A DNA stretch of 64,000 nt, taken from positions 5,241,001 to 5,305,000 of the forward strand of contig NZ_LT827010.1 of the NCBI RefSeq assembly GCF_900119315.1, given 5' to 3'. Shown here one piece after another: positions 24,074-32,953 of this stretch; position 1 is the first letter of the stretch; each line of letters begins with the position of its first letter. The notes under the pieces were generated by a model. That model saw only the letters and a program-made list of their open reading frames with translations, did not search any database and was not told the origin of the DNA. The DNA is from Actinoplanes sp. SE50/110 (GTDB lineage: Bacteria > Actinomycetota > Actinomycetes > Mycobacteriales > Micromonosporaceae). A program made the position numbers and the translations under genes.

Positions 24074-24716
24074 CGACCTGGGCCCAGGCCTGCTTGATGG
24101 CGGCGGCGTACTGCCGGGTGCTGACCGCTCCGGGAACACCGAGACGATTGCCGAGTACGGTGAACGGCACGCCGCGCGCACCCAGACCCACCGCCGCGTC
24201 GTGGTCGGCGCGGACCTCCTCGGCGAACCGGTCCGACGTCAGGACGTCGCGGATCTCCGCTTCGCCCACGCCGACGGCGACACCGACACGGACCAGCGTC
24301 TCGTGCTCGTAGGCGTCGAAGTTGCCGCCGAAGACCTCGGCCTGCAGCGCCCGCAGGTACTCCCAGCCGACGCCGTGCGCGTTGCCGAGCTGGATCACCC
24401 GCAGCATGTCGAAGGTGCTGCCCGCCGGGCGGTCCACCACGTAGGTGAGCCCGTCGGCGGCGGCCTTCTCCGCCATCCCCTCCTCCATGGTCCGGGCCTG
24501 GCTCTCCGGCATCCCGAACTTCTTCGCCAGGTACGCCAGGGTGGTGCCGACCTCGGCGGGCGCGTCCGGGTCGAGCTGGAAGGTGTGCACCCGCAGGTCG
24601 ATCTCGGCGGCGTGCGGGGACTGGCCGATCGCCTCGCTCAGCCGCTGCTCACCGAGGTAGCACCAGGGGCACAGCACGTCGGCCCACACGTCGATCGTCA
24701 ACCGGGTCGATGTCAC
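24063..24716 (-). CDS. DsbA-family oxidoreductase (FrnE-like)
   Basis: 217 aa, cytoplasmic (no signal). Thioredoxin fold with CPWC at about residues 17-20 in DVLCPWCYLGEQRL, helical insertion, and the cis-Pro region GARGVPFTVLGNRLGVPGA. This is the FrnE/2-hydroxychromene-2-carboxylate isomerase-like branch of DsbA, found in polyketide and stress contexts. ATG 24716 with AAGGG upstream. It overlaps the start of the RHIM protein, suggesting co-translation; a redox link between them is only a possibility. Confidence 0.85.
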   Translation of the reverse strand: MTSTRLTIDVWADVLCPWCYLGEQRLSEAIGQSPHAAEIDLRVHTFQLDPDAPAEVGTTLAYLAKKFGMPESQARTMEEGMAEKAAADGLTYVVDRPAGSTFDMLRVIQLGNAHGVGWEYLRALQAEVFGGNFDAYEHETLVRVGVAVGVGEAEIRDVLTSDRFAEEVRADHDAAVGLGARGVPFTVLGNRLGVPGAVSTRQYAAAIKQAWAQVDAG

Positions 24717-24764
24717 CGGAGGACCCTTTCCGCTGAGGTGAACTCCTTCCGGACAGAACGTACC

Positions 24765-24797
24765 CCCGGGTCGCGGCCGGCCCGGCCGCGACCCGGG
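24765..24797 (-). terminator. 14-bp hairpin terminator after DUF1996 gene
   Basis: Arms 24765-24778 and 24784-24797 pair perfectly around GGCCC, 18 bases past the stop of the minus-strand gene that ends at 24815. Confidence 0.75.
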
Positions 24798-24814
24798 AGC
24801 CCCGGTCGCCTCGG

Positions 24815-26590
24815 TCAGGCGCAGTTGCGGCCACGGTTGATGCAGGTGGCGATGCGCTGCATGGTCCGGGCGGCATTCACGTTGATGAAGTCGTCGTGGT
24901 CGGAGAACGGGTTGTGGTTCTCCTCCGGGAACGAGTCCAGCGCGTACTGCCCGTTGACCTGCACGTCACGCGGGATGTCGTAGGAGATGGTGACGCGCAG
25001 CTGCGGGATCGCGACGAACCCGGCCGGGCAGGCGCCGGTGGCCCGGTCGGCGAAGGCGACGTGGCTGCGGTGGTTGGCGCTGTCCAGGTTCCTGCCGTCC
25101 CAGCAGCCGGGGAAGTCGTGGACGCGCTGCACCCGGCTGCCGGCCGGGCAGATCGGATACCGGTCGGTGAGCCGGTCGGCGAATCCGGAGCAGGTCCAGG
25201 CGGCCCGGGCGTTGGCCGGCCCCCGGCTGGTGGGTTTGGCGTCCCCGGTCAGCGCGCGCAGGAACTTCGGCATCGGCACCACCTTCGCGGTCGCGTTGCC
25301 CCGGTATTCGATCAGCACCTTCGCCGGGCGGACGATACCGCCGGTGTTGCCGGGCAGTTCGAGGTTCGGGCCCTGCGGGTCGGGCAGGGCGCTGCTGCCG
25401 GGCGCCGGCGAGGGCGCGCCGCTGCCGGTCGCCGCCGAGGGGACGCCGCTGCCGGGTGCCGGCGAGGAGGTCCCGCCGGTGGCCGCGTCGACGGTGCAGC
25501 CGGCCAGCTGCTCCAGGCCGGCCGGGCGCGGGCCGGTGCGCCCGATGGCGATGGCGATCCGGTCCAGGACCGCGGCCCGCTTGGCCCGCAGTGGACCCAG
25601 GACCGCGGTGGCGCCGACGGCCGGATCGCCGACCAGCCGCTGGTTCGCCTCGGAGATCTGCCGATCCAGCTCGGCCAGGTTGCGGTCGACCTCGTCGAGC
25701 GCGGTCGCGGGCACGCCGGGCAGCTTGTCGCGCACCCCCGGGCACCGCACCGTCGGGGTGGCCACCGAACCGGCCCGGTGGTCGCCGTGCAGCGCGGCGT
25801 GCAGGCCGTCGTAGCTGACGTCGCAGTCGGCCAGCGACACCATCCCGTCCGGCCGGCGCGCCCCGGCGGCCCGCATGGTGTCGCCGATCCCGGTGAGCAG
25901 GGCGGCGCGGCGAGCCCGCAGGGACTGCAGCACGGTGGTGTTCAGCCCGACGTTGACACCCCGGCCGGCCAGCACCTGCCGTCCCGCGTCGGCCTCCAGA
26001 CGGTCCAGTTCGGCCAGCTGGCGGTCCACCGCGGCCTTGGCGCCGGCCGGGACCGCCGGAAGCCGGTCCCGCACCGGCGGGCAGACCACCGTCGGCGAGG
26101 TCCCGGCCAGGGCCTGCGCGACCGCGCCGCCGTCGCGCACCGACCGGTCGATGCGCACCACCGGCCAGAAGTACGCCGACTTGTCGCCGTCGCGGCAGGT
26201 CGTGCCGGACGCGTCCAGGTCGGCGTCCGACGAGGTGGCGGTGATCGCCAGGTTGCCGACGAAGTCGTGGACATGCTCCGCGCCGTTGCGGATCCCGGGC
26301 TGCGCCACCGGGTTGTCCGGGCTGAACTTCCGGTTCCGGTTGGTGCCGCAGTCCACCCGGAACCGGCCCGCCGAGCCGCCCGGCGACGTCCGGACCCGGG
26401 CGACATTCGGCCGCACCTGCTCGATCGGCACATACTGACCGAGGCTGGTGGCGGCGTCGGCGGTGCCCTTGCCACCGCCGGAGACGAACGTGACGGTCAG
26501 GATTCCGCTCGCGGCCAGCGTCACCGCCGCCGCGACCAGCCGGATCGCCTTCACCTTCGGCGATCCTGGACGCCTGTCGGTTCTTCGCAT
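24815..26590 (-). CDS. Secreted DUF1996 protein with duplicated insert
   Basis: 591 aa. Membrane/signal segment at 16-47. DUF1996 hallmarks are split: the first block (VARVRTSPG, FSPDNPVAQPGIRNGAEHVHDFVGN) is at 60-115, the second (VHDFPGCWDGRNLDSANHRSH, CPAGFVAIPQL) in the last 170 residues. Between them are two homologous helical units of about 90 residues (166-258 and 279-367), each beginning PTVxCPxVRDxLPxVP and ending in a Cys, followed by a Ser/Pro/Gly linker. DUF1996 is found in secreted fungal and actinobacterial proteins; role unknown. ATG 26590 with GAGGGAG six bases upstream. Confidence 0.8.
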   Translation of the reverse strand: MRRTDRRPGSPKVKAIRLVAAAVTLAASGILTVTFVSGGGKGTADAATSLGQYVPIEQVRPNVARVRTSPGGSAGRFRVDCGTNRNRKFSPDNPVAQPGIRNGAEHVHDFVGNLAITATSSDADLDASGTTCRDGDKSAYFWPVVRIDRSVRDGGAVAQALAGTSPTVVCPPVRDRLPAVPAGAKAAVDRQLAELDRLEADAGRQVLAGRGVNVGLNTTVLQSLRARRAALLTGIGDTMRAAGARRPDGMVSLADCDVSYDGLHAALHGDHRAGSVATPTVRCPGVRDKLPGVPATALDEVDRNLAELDRQISEANQRLVGDPAVGATAVLGPLRAKRAAVLDRIAIAIGRTGPRPAGLEQLAGCTVDAATGGTSSPAPGSGVPSAATGSGAPSPAPGSSALPDPQGPNLELPGNTGGIVRPAKVLIEYRGNATAKVVPMPKFLRALTGDAKPTSRGPANARAAWTCSGFADRLTDRYPICPAGSRVQRVHDFPGCWDGRNLDSANHRSHVAFADRATGACPAGFVAIPQLRVTISYDIPRDVQVNGQYALDSFPEENHNPFSDHDDFINVNAARTMQRIATCINRGRNCA

Positions 26591-26616
26591 CTGTGCTCCC
26601 TCGATAACCGGTGGAC

Positions 26617-26642
26617 CGCCCGGCCGTGGTGGCGGCCGGGCG
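26617..26642 (-). terminator. 10-bp hairpin between phosphatase and DUF1996 genes
   Basis: CGCCCGGCCG (26617-26626) and CGGCCGGGCG (26633-26642) pair around TGGTGG. It is 108 bases beyond the stop of the SpoIIE phosphatase gene and upstream of the DUF1996 start. Confidence 0.5.
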
Positions 26643-26749
26643 CACGGTGTTACGGGGACGGGCGGCGGATCGATGCGGGTTCGGCCCCGACGTCACCGGT
26701 TGGTAAGAAGTCGGCCCGCGCCGGAGCCGGCCGGCCCGGGGCGGGGCCA

Positions 26750-28810
26750 TCACCGGGTTTCGGGCTGTTCCGCGTCCCGGGTCAGGCACAGCACGGCGAT
26801 GTCGTCACGCCGGGGCCGGGGCCCGACGCCGGCGGCGAGCACGTGGTCGATGATCGCGGTGGGGTCGTCGCCGGGGGCGGCCCGGACCGCGGCGCACAGC
26901 TGGCTCAGCCCCCGGTCGATCGGGTGGCGGGAGTCCTCCACCAGGCCGTCGGTGTAGAGCAGCAGAGTGGCTCCGGGCGGCAGGTCGAAGCTGGTGTCCC
27001 GGTAGGCGATCCGCCGGAACGAGCCGAGCGGCGGCTGGATCGGCAAGGTGACCAGGCCGGTACCGTTCGTGGTGCGCAACACCGGGGACGGATGCCCGGC
27101 GAGCACCGCGGTGACCGTGCCCACGGCAACGTCCACCTGCAGGTAGCAGCAGGTCGCGATGGTGTCGAGGTGCAGTGACTGGATCAGGTCGTGGGTGTGC
27201 CGCATCACCGAGGACGGCGACAGCCCGGCGACCGCGTACGCGCGCAGGGCGTCCCGGATCTGCCCCATCGCCGCCGCGGCGGCCACGTTGTGCCCCGCCA
27301 CGTCCCCGATCACGACGGCGATCCGGCCGTCGCGCACCGCGATGACGTCATACCAGTCGCCGCCCACTTCGGCACCACGGGTCCACGGCAGGTAGCGGGC
27401 CGCGTGCCGCAGTCCGGGCACGACGGGCAGGCTGGCCGGCAGCAGCGCGTGCTGCAACTCGGCGGCGATCGACATGCTGGTCTCGAAGAGCATGGCCCGC
27501 TGCAGGGCCTGCGCCGCCAGCCCGGCCAGGGCGGTCAGCGTGGACCGGGTGTCGTCGTCGAAGTCGCGGCCGTCGCGGTAGCCGACCACGAGGACGCCGA
27601 GCACGTCGCCGGCGACGGTCAGCGGCAGCATCGCCCACGCCTGCCGCTCCCCCGGCGGGACGGCGACGGCCGGGTCGGGCTGTGCCGCGCGCAGCTGGGC
27701 CGGCGAGGTCAGGTAGCGGGAACGCCCGGTGCGGGCGACGGCGGTCGCCGGGTACGGGTGGTCGAGCGGCAGGTGGCGCAGCCGCGCGACGACGTCCGGC
27801 TCGTACCCCGCGTGGTAGGCCAGCCGCAGGCCCCGGTCCTGCCGCAGCAGGACGAGCAGGCCCTGCCCGCCGGCGGAGGGCCGCAGCACCGATCCGACCG
27901 CGGCGTACACCTGCGTCGTGGTGCTGGCCGCGACCAGCGCCTCGGTGACGCTTTCCAGGGCACGGGCCCGCGCGGCGGCGTGTTCGGCGCGGGTCACACT
28001 GGCCGCGAGCTGCCGCTGCCGGTCGATGTGTTCGGTGATCTCCCGGAACGACACGACCACCGCGTCGAGCCCGGACCTGCCGATCTTGACCTCCCACACC
28101 TGGCCGATCTCCGGGTAGGACAGCTGCTGCCGGCACGGCTCGCCGCCGTCGGCGACCGCCCGGTACCGCTCGAACATGCCGTCGTCCCAGCTCTCCGGCG
28201 AGATCTCGCTCAGCAGGTGCCCGATCACGTCCTCCGCGGAACGTCCGGTCAGCCGGGCGCCGAGCTGGTTGACGTACTCGCAGCGGAAGTCGACGATCGG
28301 GCCGTCGGGGCCGGTGACCGGCCGCAGGACGGTGAAGCCGTCGAAGGCCGTGTCGAGCATGTCGTACAGCCGGATGCCGCCCGGTGACACGGTCATCTGC
28401 CGCAGGTCGACGAAGCGGATCAGCAGGCCGTCCCCGTACGGCCCGGCGCGCAGCTCGAAGTGCCCGGTGACCGACGGGCGGTCGTAGTACACCGTCCGGG
28501 TCGCCGGCGTCCCGGTCTCGACCACCTTCCGGTAGAACGGCAGGGTCCCGTCGTGCACCGTCTCCGGCCACAGCTCGCGATACCGGTGCCCGGCCAGCTC
28601 CGCGCGCGGCCGGCCGACCAGGCGGCAGCCGGCCTCGTTGATGTAGACGATGGCGAAGTCGGCGATGTCGCCCTCGTCGCGCACCGCCCGGGCCAGCACC
28701 CACCCCTGCGGATCGCTGTCGAGCATGGCCAGCAGCGGCGCGGGCAACGGCGGATCGGCCACGAATCGACACTCCTCCCGCACCACGCTGCGCGGCGACG
28801 GGTCCATCAT
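26750..28810 (-). CDS. PAS-PAS-GAF-SpoIIE protein phosphatase
   Basis: 686 aa, soluble. Two PAS folds (about 25-145 and 150-270), a GAF domain (about 285-440), and a C-terminal PP2C-type SpoIIE domain with VGGDWYDVI, VIGDVAGHN, LLLYTDGLVEDS and RRDDIAVLCL. The metal-binding Asp residues are present. Such proteins dephosphorylate anti-sigma-factor antagonists (STAS proteins) in response to small-molecule or redox signals; neither kinase nor STAS partner is nearby. ATG 28810 with GGGGGCG upstream; ATG 28807 is equally possible. Confidence 0.9.
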   Translation of the reverse strand: MMDPSPRSVVREECRFVADPPLPAPLLAMLDSDPQGWVLARAVRDEGDIADFAIVYINEAGCRLVGRPRAELAGHRYRELWPETVHDGTLPFYRKVVETGTPATRTVYYDRPSVTGHFELRAGPYGDGLLIRFVDLRQMTVSPGGIRLYDMLDTAFDGFTVLRPVTGPDGPIVDFRCEYVNQLGARLTGRSAEDVIGHLLSEISPESWDDGMFERYRAVADGGEPCRQQLSYPEIGQVWEVKIGRSGLDAVVVSFREITEHIDRQRQLAASVTRAEHAAARARALESVTEALVAASTTTQVYAAVGSVLRPSAGGQGLLVLLRQDRGLRLAYHAGYEPDVVARLRHLPLDHPYPATAVARTGRSRYLTSPAQLRAAQPDPAVAVPPGERQAWAMLPLTVAGDVLGVLVVGYRDGRDFDDDTRSTLTALAGLAAQALQRAMLFETSMSIAAELQHALLPASLPVVPGLRHAARYLPWTRGAEVGGDWYDVIAVRDGRIAVVIGDVAGHNVAAAAAMGQIRDALRAYAVAGLSPSSVMRHTHDLIQSLHLDTIATCCYLQVDVAVGTVTAVLAGHPSPVLRTTNGTGLVTLPIQPPLGSFRRIAYRDTSFDLPPGATLLLYTDGLVEDSRHPIDRGLSQLCAAVRAAPGDDPTAIIDHVLAAGVGPRPRRDDIAVLCLTRDAEQPETR

Positions 28811-28857
28811 CGCCCCCGGATCGGACGCCCGCCTAATCCGGGTCCGCGCGGCCGGGG

Positions 28858-30471
28858 TCAGGAGTAGCGGAACCGGGAGACCAGGACGCGCAGGTCGCTG
28901 GACATCCGGGCGAGCTCCGCGTTCGCCTCCTGGGTCTGCGCCACCCCCTCGGTCGTCTGCTGGGCCGCCTGCGCCACCGTCGCCACGTTGGTCGCGATCT
29001 GTTCGGTGCTGGTCGCGGTGTCGGACACGCTGCGGTTCATCTCGGCCGTCGTGGCTGTCTGCTCCTCCAGCGCCGAGGCGATGGTCGTCTGGAAGTCGTT
29101 GACGCGGGCGATGACCGTGGCGATCTCACCGATCGCGGTGACCGCGCTGTCGGTGCCGGTGCGGATCGCCTCGACGCGGCGGGTGATGTCCTCGGTCGCC
29201 CGGGCGGTCTCCTGGGCCAGGTCCTTGACCTCACCGGCGACGACGGCGAAGCCTTTGCCGAGTTCGCCGGCCCGGGCCGCCTCGATGGTCGCGTTGAGGG
29301 CCAGCAGGTTGGTCTGTTCGGCGATCGCGGTGATGGTGCGGACCACCTCGCCGACCTCCCGGGACGACTGGCCGAGCGTGGTGATCGTGGTGTTGGCCGC
29401 CTGGGCGGCCTGCACGGCGGCGGCGACCACGGCGGTGGCCTCGCTGGTGGAGTGGGCGATCTCGCGGATCGAGGCGCCCATCTGCTCGCCGCCGGCCGAG
29501 ACGGTCGCCACGTTGCGGGACACCTCCTCGGTGGCGGCGGCCACGGCCTGCGCCTGGACCGCGGATTCCTCGGCGGACGCGGCGATCTGCGCGGACGTGT
29601 TGGTCATCTGTTCGGTGGCGGCGGCCAGCGAGGTCGCCGAGGTGTCGATGGTGCGCATCGCGTCGCCGAGGGCGGTGACACTCTGCCGCAGGGCGCCGGC
29701 CATGTCGGCGATCTCGTCACGGCCGGTGACCGTGACCGGGGTGGCCAGGTCACCGTCGGCGAGCAGCATGAGGCGGCGGCGGACCTGGTCGACCGGACCG
29801 GTGACGGAGCGGGTGACGATGACGGCGAGCGCGACGGCGATGAGCGCGGCGGTCACGCCGGCCGCCCAGATGACGGTCGCGCCGATGTTCTTCGCCTCGG
29901 TGGCGCTGTGCTGGGCGGCGGTGAAGTCGGTGCCGGCCGTGGCGACGACCGCGTCGAGGTGCTCGCCGATCTGCTGGAAGATCTGGATCTCCTTGCCGAT
30001 GACCAGGCCGTTGGCGGTCCTTGTCGCGGCGGTGGAGCCCTGGTCGTACAGCTGGGCGATCTGCGTGTCGGCGGTCCGGAAGTCGTCGGCGAGAGCGCTG
30101 ACCCGCCGGAGTTCGGTACGGCTGGGCTCGCTGGTGGCGGCGTCGGCGGCGGCGGACACGGTGCTCTGGAACTTGCCGAGCGAGGCGAGGAACGACTTGC
30201 GGGAGGACCCGGTGTCCTTGGCGGCGTCGGGCACCCCGCGCAGGGCGTCGAAGGCGTACGCGGTCTGCCAGCCGTTGAAATCGGCGGCGGCGAACTTGGC
30301 GTCCTTCATCAGCGCGACGAACTTCTGCGTCTGGGCGATCCGGTCGGTGGCGGCGCCCTGGCGGGCCGCGGTGATCAGAGCCGCGGCCATGACGACGAGC
30401 AGCAACACCACAACGGTGGCGAACGCGGCGGCCAGCCGCATGCCCAGCCGCATCCGGTTGAGGATGGTCAC
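28858..30471 (-). CDS. Methyl-accepting chemotaxis protein
   Basis: 537 aa from GTG 30471; an in-frame extension to 30564 runs through AT-rich, probably noncoding sequence, and ATG 30438 is another option. N-terminal span, four-helix periplasmic-type sensor (about 35-190), second span, HAMP, then the signalling hairpin tip IAEQTNLLALNATIEAARAG. The final TEEVS- and Ser/Ala/Thr-rich heptads are typical. No CheA, CheW or flagellar genes in the window. The ligand is unknown. The gap 30472-30623 upstream holds only its promoter region. Confidence 0.85.
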   Translation of the reverse strand: MTILNRMRLGMRLAAAFATVVVLLLVVMAAALITAARQGAATDRIAQTQKFVALMKDAKFAAADFNGWQTAYAFDALRGVPDAAKDTGSSRKSFLASLGKFQSTVSAAADAATSEPSRTELRRVSALADDFRTADTQIAQLYDQGSTAATRTANGLVIGKEIQIFQQIGEHLDAVVATAGTDFTAAQHSATEAKNIGATVIWAAGVTAALIAVALAVIVTRSVTGPVDQVRRRLMLLADGDLATPVTVTGRDEIADMAGALRQSVTALGDAMRTIDTSATSLAAATEQMTNTSAQIAASAEESAVQAQAVAAATEEVSRNVATVSAGGEQMGASIREIAHSTSEATAVVAAAVQAAQAANTTITTLGQSSREVGEVVRTITAIAEQTNLLALNATIEAARAGELGKGFAVVAGEVKDLAQETARATEDITRRVEAIRTGTDSAVTAIGEIATVIARVNDFQTTIASALEEQTATTAEMNRSVSDTATSTEQIATNVATVAQAAQQTTEGVAQTQEANAELARMSSDLRVLVSRFRYS

Positions 30472-30623
30472 AAAGCCTAATTCGGCGGTACGCGGGTATT
30501 CCTGAACGCCACGCGCGGACCCTGCGGGACGAATGTCTGCCGGAACGGCGCGCGGGAGGCCCACGCGTACCCCCTAATCGCGGCGATGAGCCGTAACCGA
30601 CCGGAAGTGACCAGCGGTCCTGT

Positions 30624-31352
30624 TCATCCCGGAATGCCGTCGATGATCAGGTTCAGGGTGAACGCGAAGCGGTCCTGCACCGTCCCGCCGGTCAGCTCGG
30701 CCGCATACCGCTTGGTGTGCGGAAAGCCGTCCGGCAGTGCGGCGAACCGCCGCATCATCTCGGCCCGGGTGAGCACCCAGTCGCCGTCCGGAGCCCGCCG
30801 CCGCTCGGCGACCGACACCTCCAGGCAGTACGCGTTGACGTAGAGCGTCAGCGCATCGATCGCCCACGCCGCGACCTGCGGCGCGATCCCACCGGCCAGC
30901 ACGATGCCGAGCATGCCCTCGCTGACCCGCAGCGTGTCGAGGTTCGACGGGGCGGCGGCGAACGCGGCCCGCGAAATGCCCGGATAGCGCAGGAACTGAT
31001 CACGCAGACGGGTGCAGACGCCGATCAGCTGGGCGCGCCACCCGGCCGGGTCCGGCTCGGGCAGCTCGATCTCCGCGCAGAGCCGGCCGATCAGCAGCTC
31101 GTCGAGGTCCTCCTTGTTGACCACGTGGGCGTAGAGCGAGGACGGCCCGGTCTCCAGCGCGACCGCGAGACGACGCATGGTGAGCGCCTCGTAGCCCTCG
31201 GTCTCGATGATGCCGAAGGCGGTGTCGATGATCGCGTCGACGGTGATCGGCTTCTTGCGGCCACCGGAGGGACCGCGCCGGGCGGCGGGGGCGGACGGCG
31301 CTCCGCCGAGCTGGTGACGAGCGGCGCGGCGTTCCTGCGGGGTCGGTGCCAT
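30624..31352 (-). CDS. TetR-family repressor of the adjacent efflux pump
   Basis: 242 aa. Basic Gly/Ala-rich leader, then an HTH (TVDAIIDTAFGIIETEGYEALTMRRLA... SSLYAHVVNKEDL) and a TetR_C-like ligand domain. It diverges from a DHA2 pump gene; three operator-like palindromes lie between them. By analogy with TetA/TetR pairs it should repress both genes until a pump substrate binds. ATG 31352 is the first good start. Confidence 0.85.
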   Translation of the reverse strand: MAPTPQERRAARHQLGGAPSAPAARRGPSGGRKKPITVDAIIDTAFGIIETEGYEALTMRRLAVALETGPSSLYAHVVNKEDLDELLIGRLCAEIELPEPDPAGWRAQLIGVCTRLRDQFLRYPGISRAAFAAAPSNLDTLRVSEGMLGIVLAGGIAPQVAAWAIDALTLYVNAYCLEVSVAERRRAPDGDWVLTRAEMMRRFAALPDGFPHTKRYAAELTGGTVQDRFAFTLNLIIDGIPG

Positions 31353-31372
31353 GCGCGCAGTCTAGCGCAACG

Positions 31373-31449
31373 ACGAACAGTGTTCCGACTTACTACGAAC
31401 TATGTTCGTATTGCTACGAACAGCGATCTGGAGTAGAACGGTGTTCGTA
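31373..31449. promoter_or_regulatory. Triple TetR operator and pump promoter
   Basis: Three inverted repeats of form GAAC-NNN-GTTC: site 1 at 31373-31387 (imperfect), site 2 at 31394-31410 (TACGAAC-TAT-GTTCGTA, perfect), site 3 at 31436-31446 (core only). A plus-strand promoter TTGCTA (31411-31416), 17 bases, TAGAAC (31434-31439) lies between sites 2 and 3 and its -10 overlaps site 3, as expected for repression. Confidence 0.65.
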
Positions 31450-31467
31450 TCCGTGAAAGGGGTCCCG

Positions 31468-32889
31468 ATGACCACACTCCGCTCCGCCTGGGTAGCCCTC
31501 GCCGGCCTGTCCGCAGTGTTCCTGTTCGAGATGCTCGACAACTCGATCCTCAACGTCGCCCTGCCCACCATCGGCCGCGAGCTGCACGCCTCCACCATCG
31601 GCCTGCAGTGGGTGACCGGCGCGTACGCGGTCGTCTTCGGCGGCCTGATGCTGCTGTTCGGCGCGGTCGCGGACCGCTTCGGCCGGCGCCGCACCATGCT
31701 GGTCGGCCTGATCCTGCTCGGCGTCGCCAGCCTGGCCACCGCGTTCGTCACCACCGCCGGCCAGCTGATCGCGGTCCGCGCGCTGATGGGCGTCGCGGCG
31801 GCGATGACCACCCCCGGTTCGATGGCCCTGGCCTTCCGGTTGTTCGCCCGCGACGATCTGCGGGTCCGGGCCACCACGCTGATCTCCACTGTCGGCCTGG
31901 TCGGGCTGGCGGTGGGACCCACCACCGGCGGCTTCGTGCTGTCCGTCGCCCCGTGGCAGACGCTGCTGCTCATCAACGTCCCGATCGCGGCGCTGGCCTT
32001 CGCCGGGGTGCGCACCGGCATCGCCGCGGACGACCCCGCCGACCTGCACCGCGCCCCGGTCGACGTGGCCGGCGCGGTCCTGTGCACGCTGACCGTCGTG
32101 GTCGCGCTCATCGCACCCACCCTGTTCGTCGACGAGGGTGCCGGCGGCTGGCAGCCCTGGGCGGCCACCGCGGCCGCCGGGCTCGGCGCGCTGCTGTTCG
32201 TACTGCGCGAACACACCGCCGCGCACCCGCTGCTCGATCTGGCGCTGGTCGCCCGGCCGCTGGTCGCCACCGGCCTGGCCTACAAGGCCGCCGCCGGGAT
32301 GGCCGTCGCCGGCCTCGGCTACCTGGTCACCCTGCAGCTGCAGCTGGCCTGGGGCTGGTCTCCGGCGCACGCCGCGCTCGGCATGCTCCCGCAGGTCGTC
32401 GTCCTGATCGGCGGCGGCGTCTACGTCAACCCGTTCGTCACCTGGGCCGGCCTGGAGCGCGCCGCCTGGCTCAGCTCGCTCGCCGTCGTCGCCGGCCTGG
32501 CCGTCTTCGGCGTCTTCAGCCGCTTCGGCTACCTCTGGGTGGCGCTCGCCCTGGTGCTCGTCTCGGCCGGCCTGCGGGTGGTCGGCGTGGTCGCCGCGAT
32601 GAACGTGCTCCGCGGCCTCCCGGAGAACCGCACCACGATCGGCGCCGCCCTGGTCGACACTTCGTCCGAGGTGACCTCGGGCGCCGGGATCGCGGTCACC
32701 GGCACGATCCTGGCCGCGGTCTTCACCGGCTCGATCACCGCCGGGCAGTGGACCGCACAGCAGACGACCCAGTTCGCCACCGCGATGACGACCGCCGGCC
32801 TGGTGCTGACCGCGATGGCCGCGGCGCTGGTCGGATGGGCGATCGTCCGAACCCGGGCGGCTCGGACGGCGCTCAGCTCCGTCCGATGA
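31468..32889 (+). CDS. DHA2-type MFS drug efflux transporter
   Basis: 473 aa, about 14 membrane spans. Motif LDNSILNVALPTIG in span 1 is the DHA2 (EmrB/QacA) signature, and ADRFGRRRTM is MFS motif A. ATG 31468 follows AAAGGGG by six bases; the earlier ATG at 31402 lies within operator site 2 and is rejected. It exports hydrophobic compounds by proton antiport in characterised relatives; the substrate here is unknown. Controlled by the divergent TetR gene. Confidence 0.9.
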   Translation: MTTLRSAWVALAGLSAVFLFEMLDNSILNVALPTIGRELHASTIGLQWVTGAYAVVFGGLMLLFGAVADRFGRRRTMLVGLILLGVASLATAFVTTAGQLIAVRALMGVAAAMTTPGSMALAFRLFARDDLRVRATTLISTVGLVGLAVGPTTGGFVLSVAPWQTLLLINVPIAALAFAGVRTGIAADDPADLHRAPVDVAGAVLCTLTVVVALIAPTLFVDEGAGGWQPWAATAAAGLGALLFVLREHTAAHPLLDLALVARPLVATGLAYKAAAGMAVAGLGYLVTLQLQLAWGWSPAHAALGMLPQVVVLIGGGVYVNPFVTWAGLERAAWLSSLAVVAGLAVFGVFSRFGYLWVALALVLVSAGLRVVGVVAAMNVLRGLPENRTTIGAALVDTSSEVTSGAGIAVTGTILAAVFTGSITAGQWTAQQTTQFATAMTTAGLVLTAMAAALVGWAIVRTRAARTALSSVR

Positions 32890-32953
32890 GCGGACGCCCG
32901 GTCGGGGGACCAGAATCGGACATGTCCCCGGATCGGCCACTACGGTCTGCAGG

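Noticed and set aside
24896..27178. Plus-strand open frame of 760 codons opposite the DUF1996 and phosphatase genes
   Set aside because: Spans two real genes on the other strand, Gly/Arg/Val-rich, no motifs or ribosome site.
31402..31467. Earlier ATG start for the DHA2 pump
   Set aside because: It lies within the central operator and has no ribosome site; ATG 31468 has AAAGGGG.
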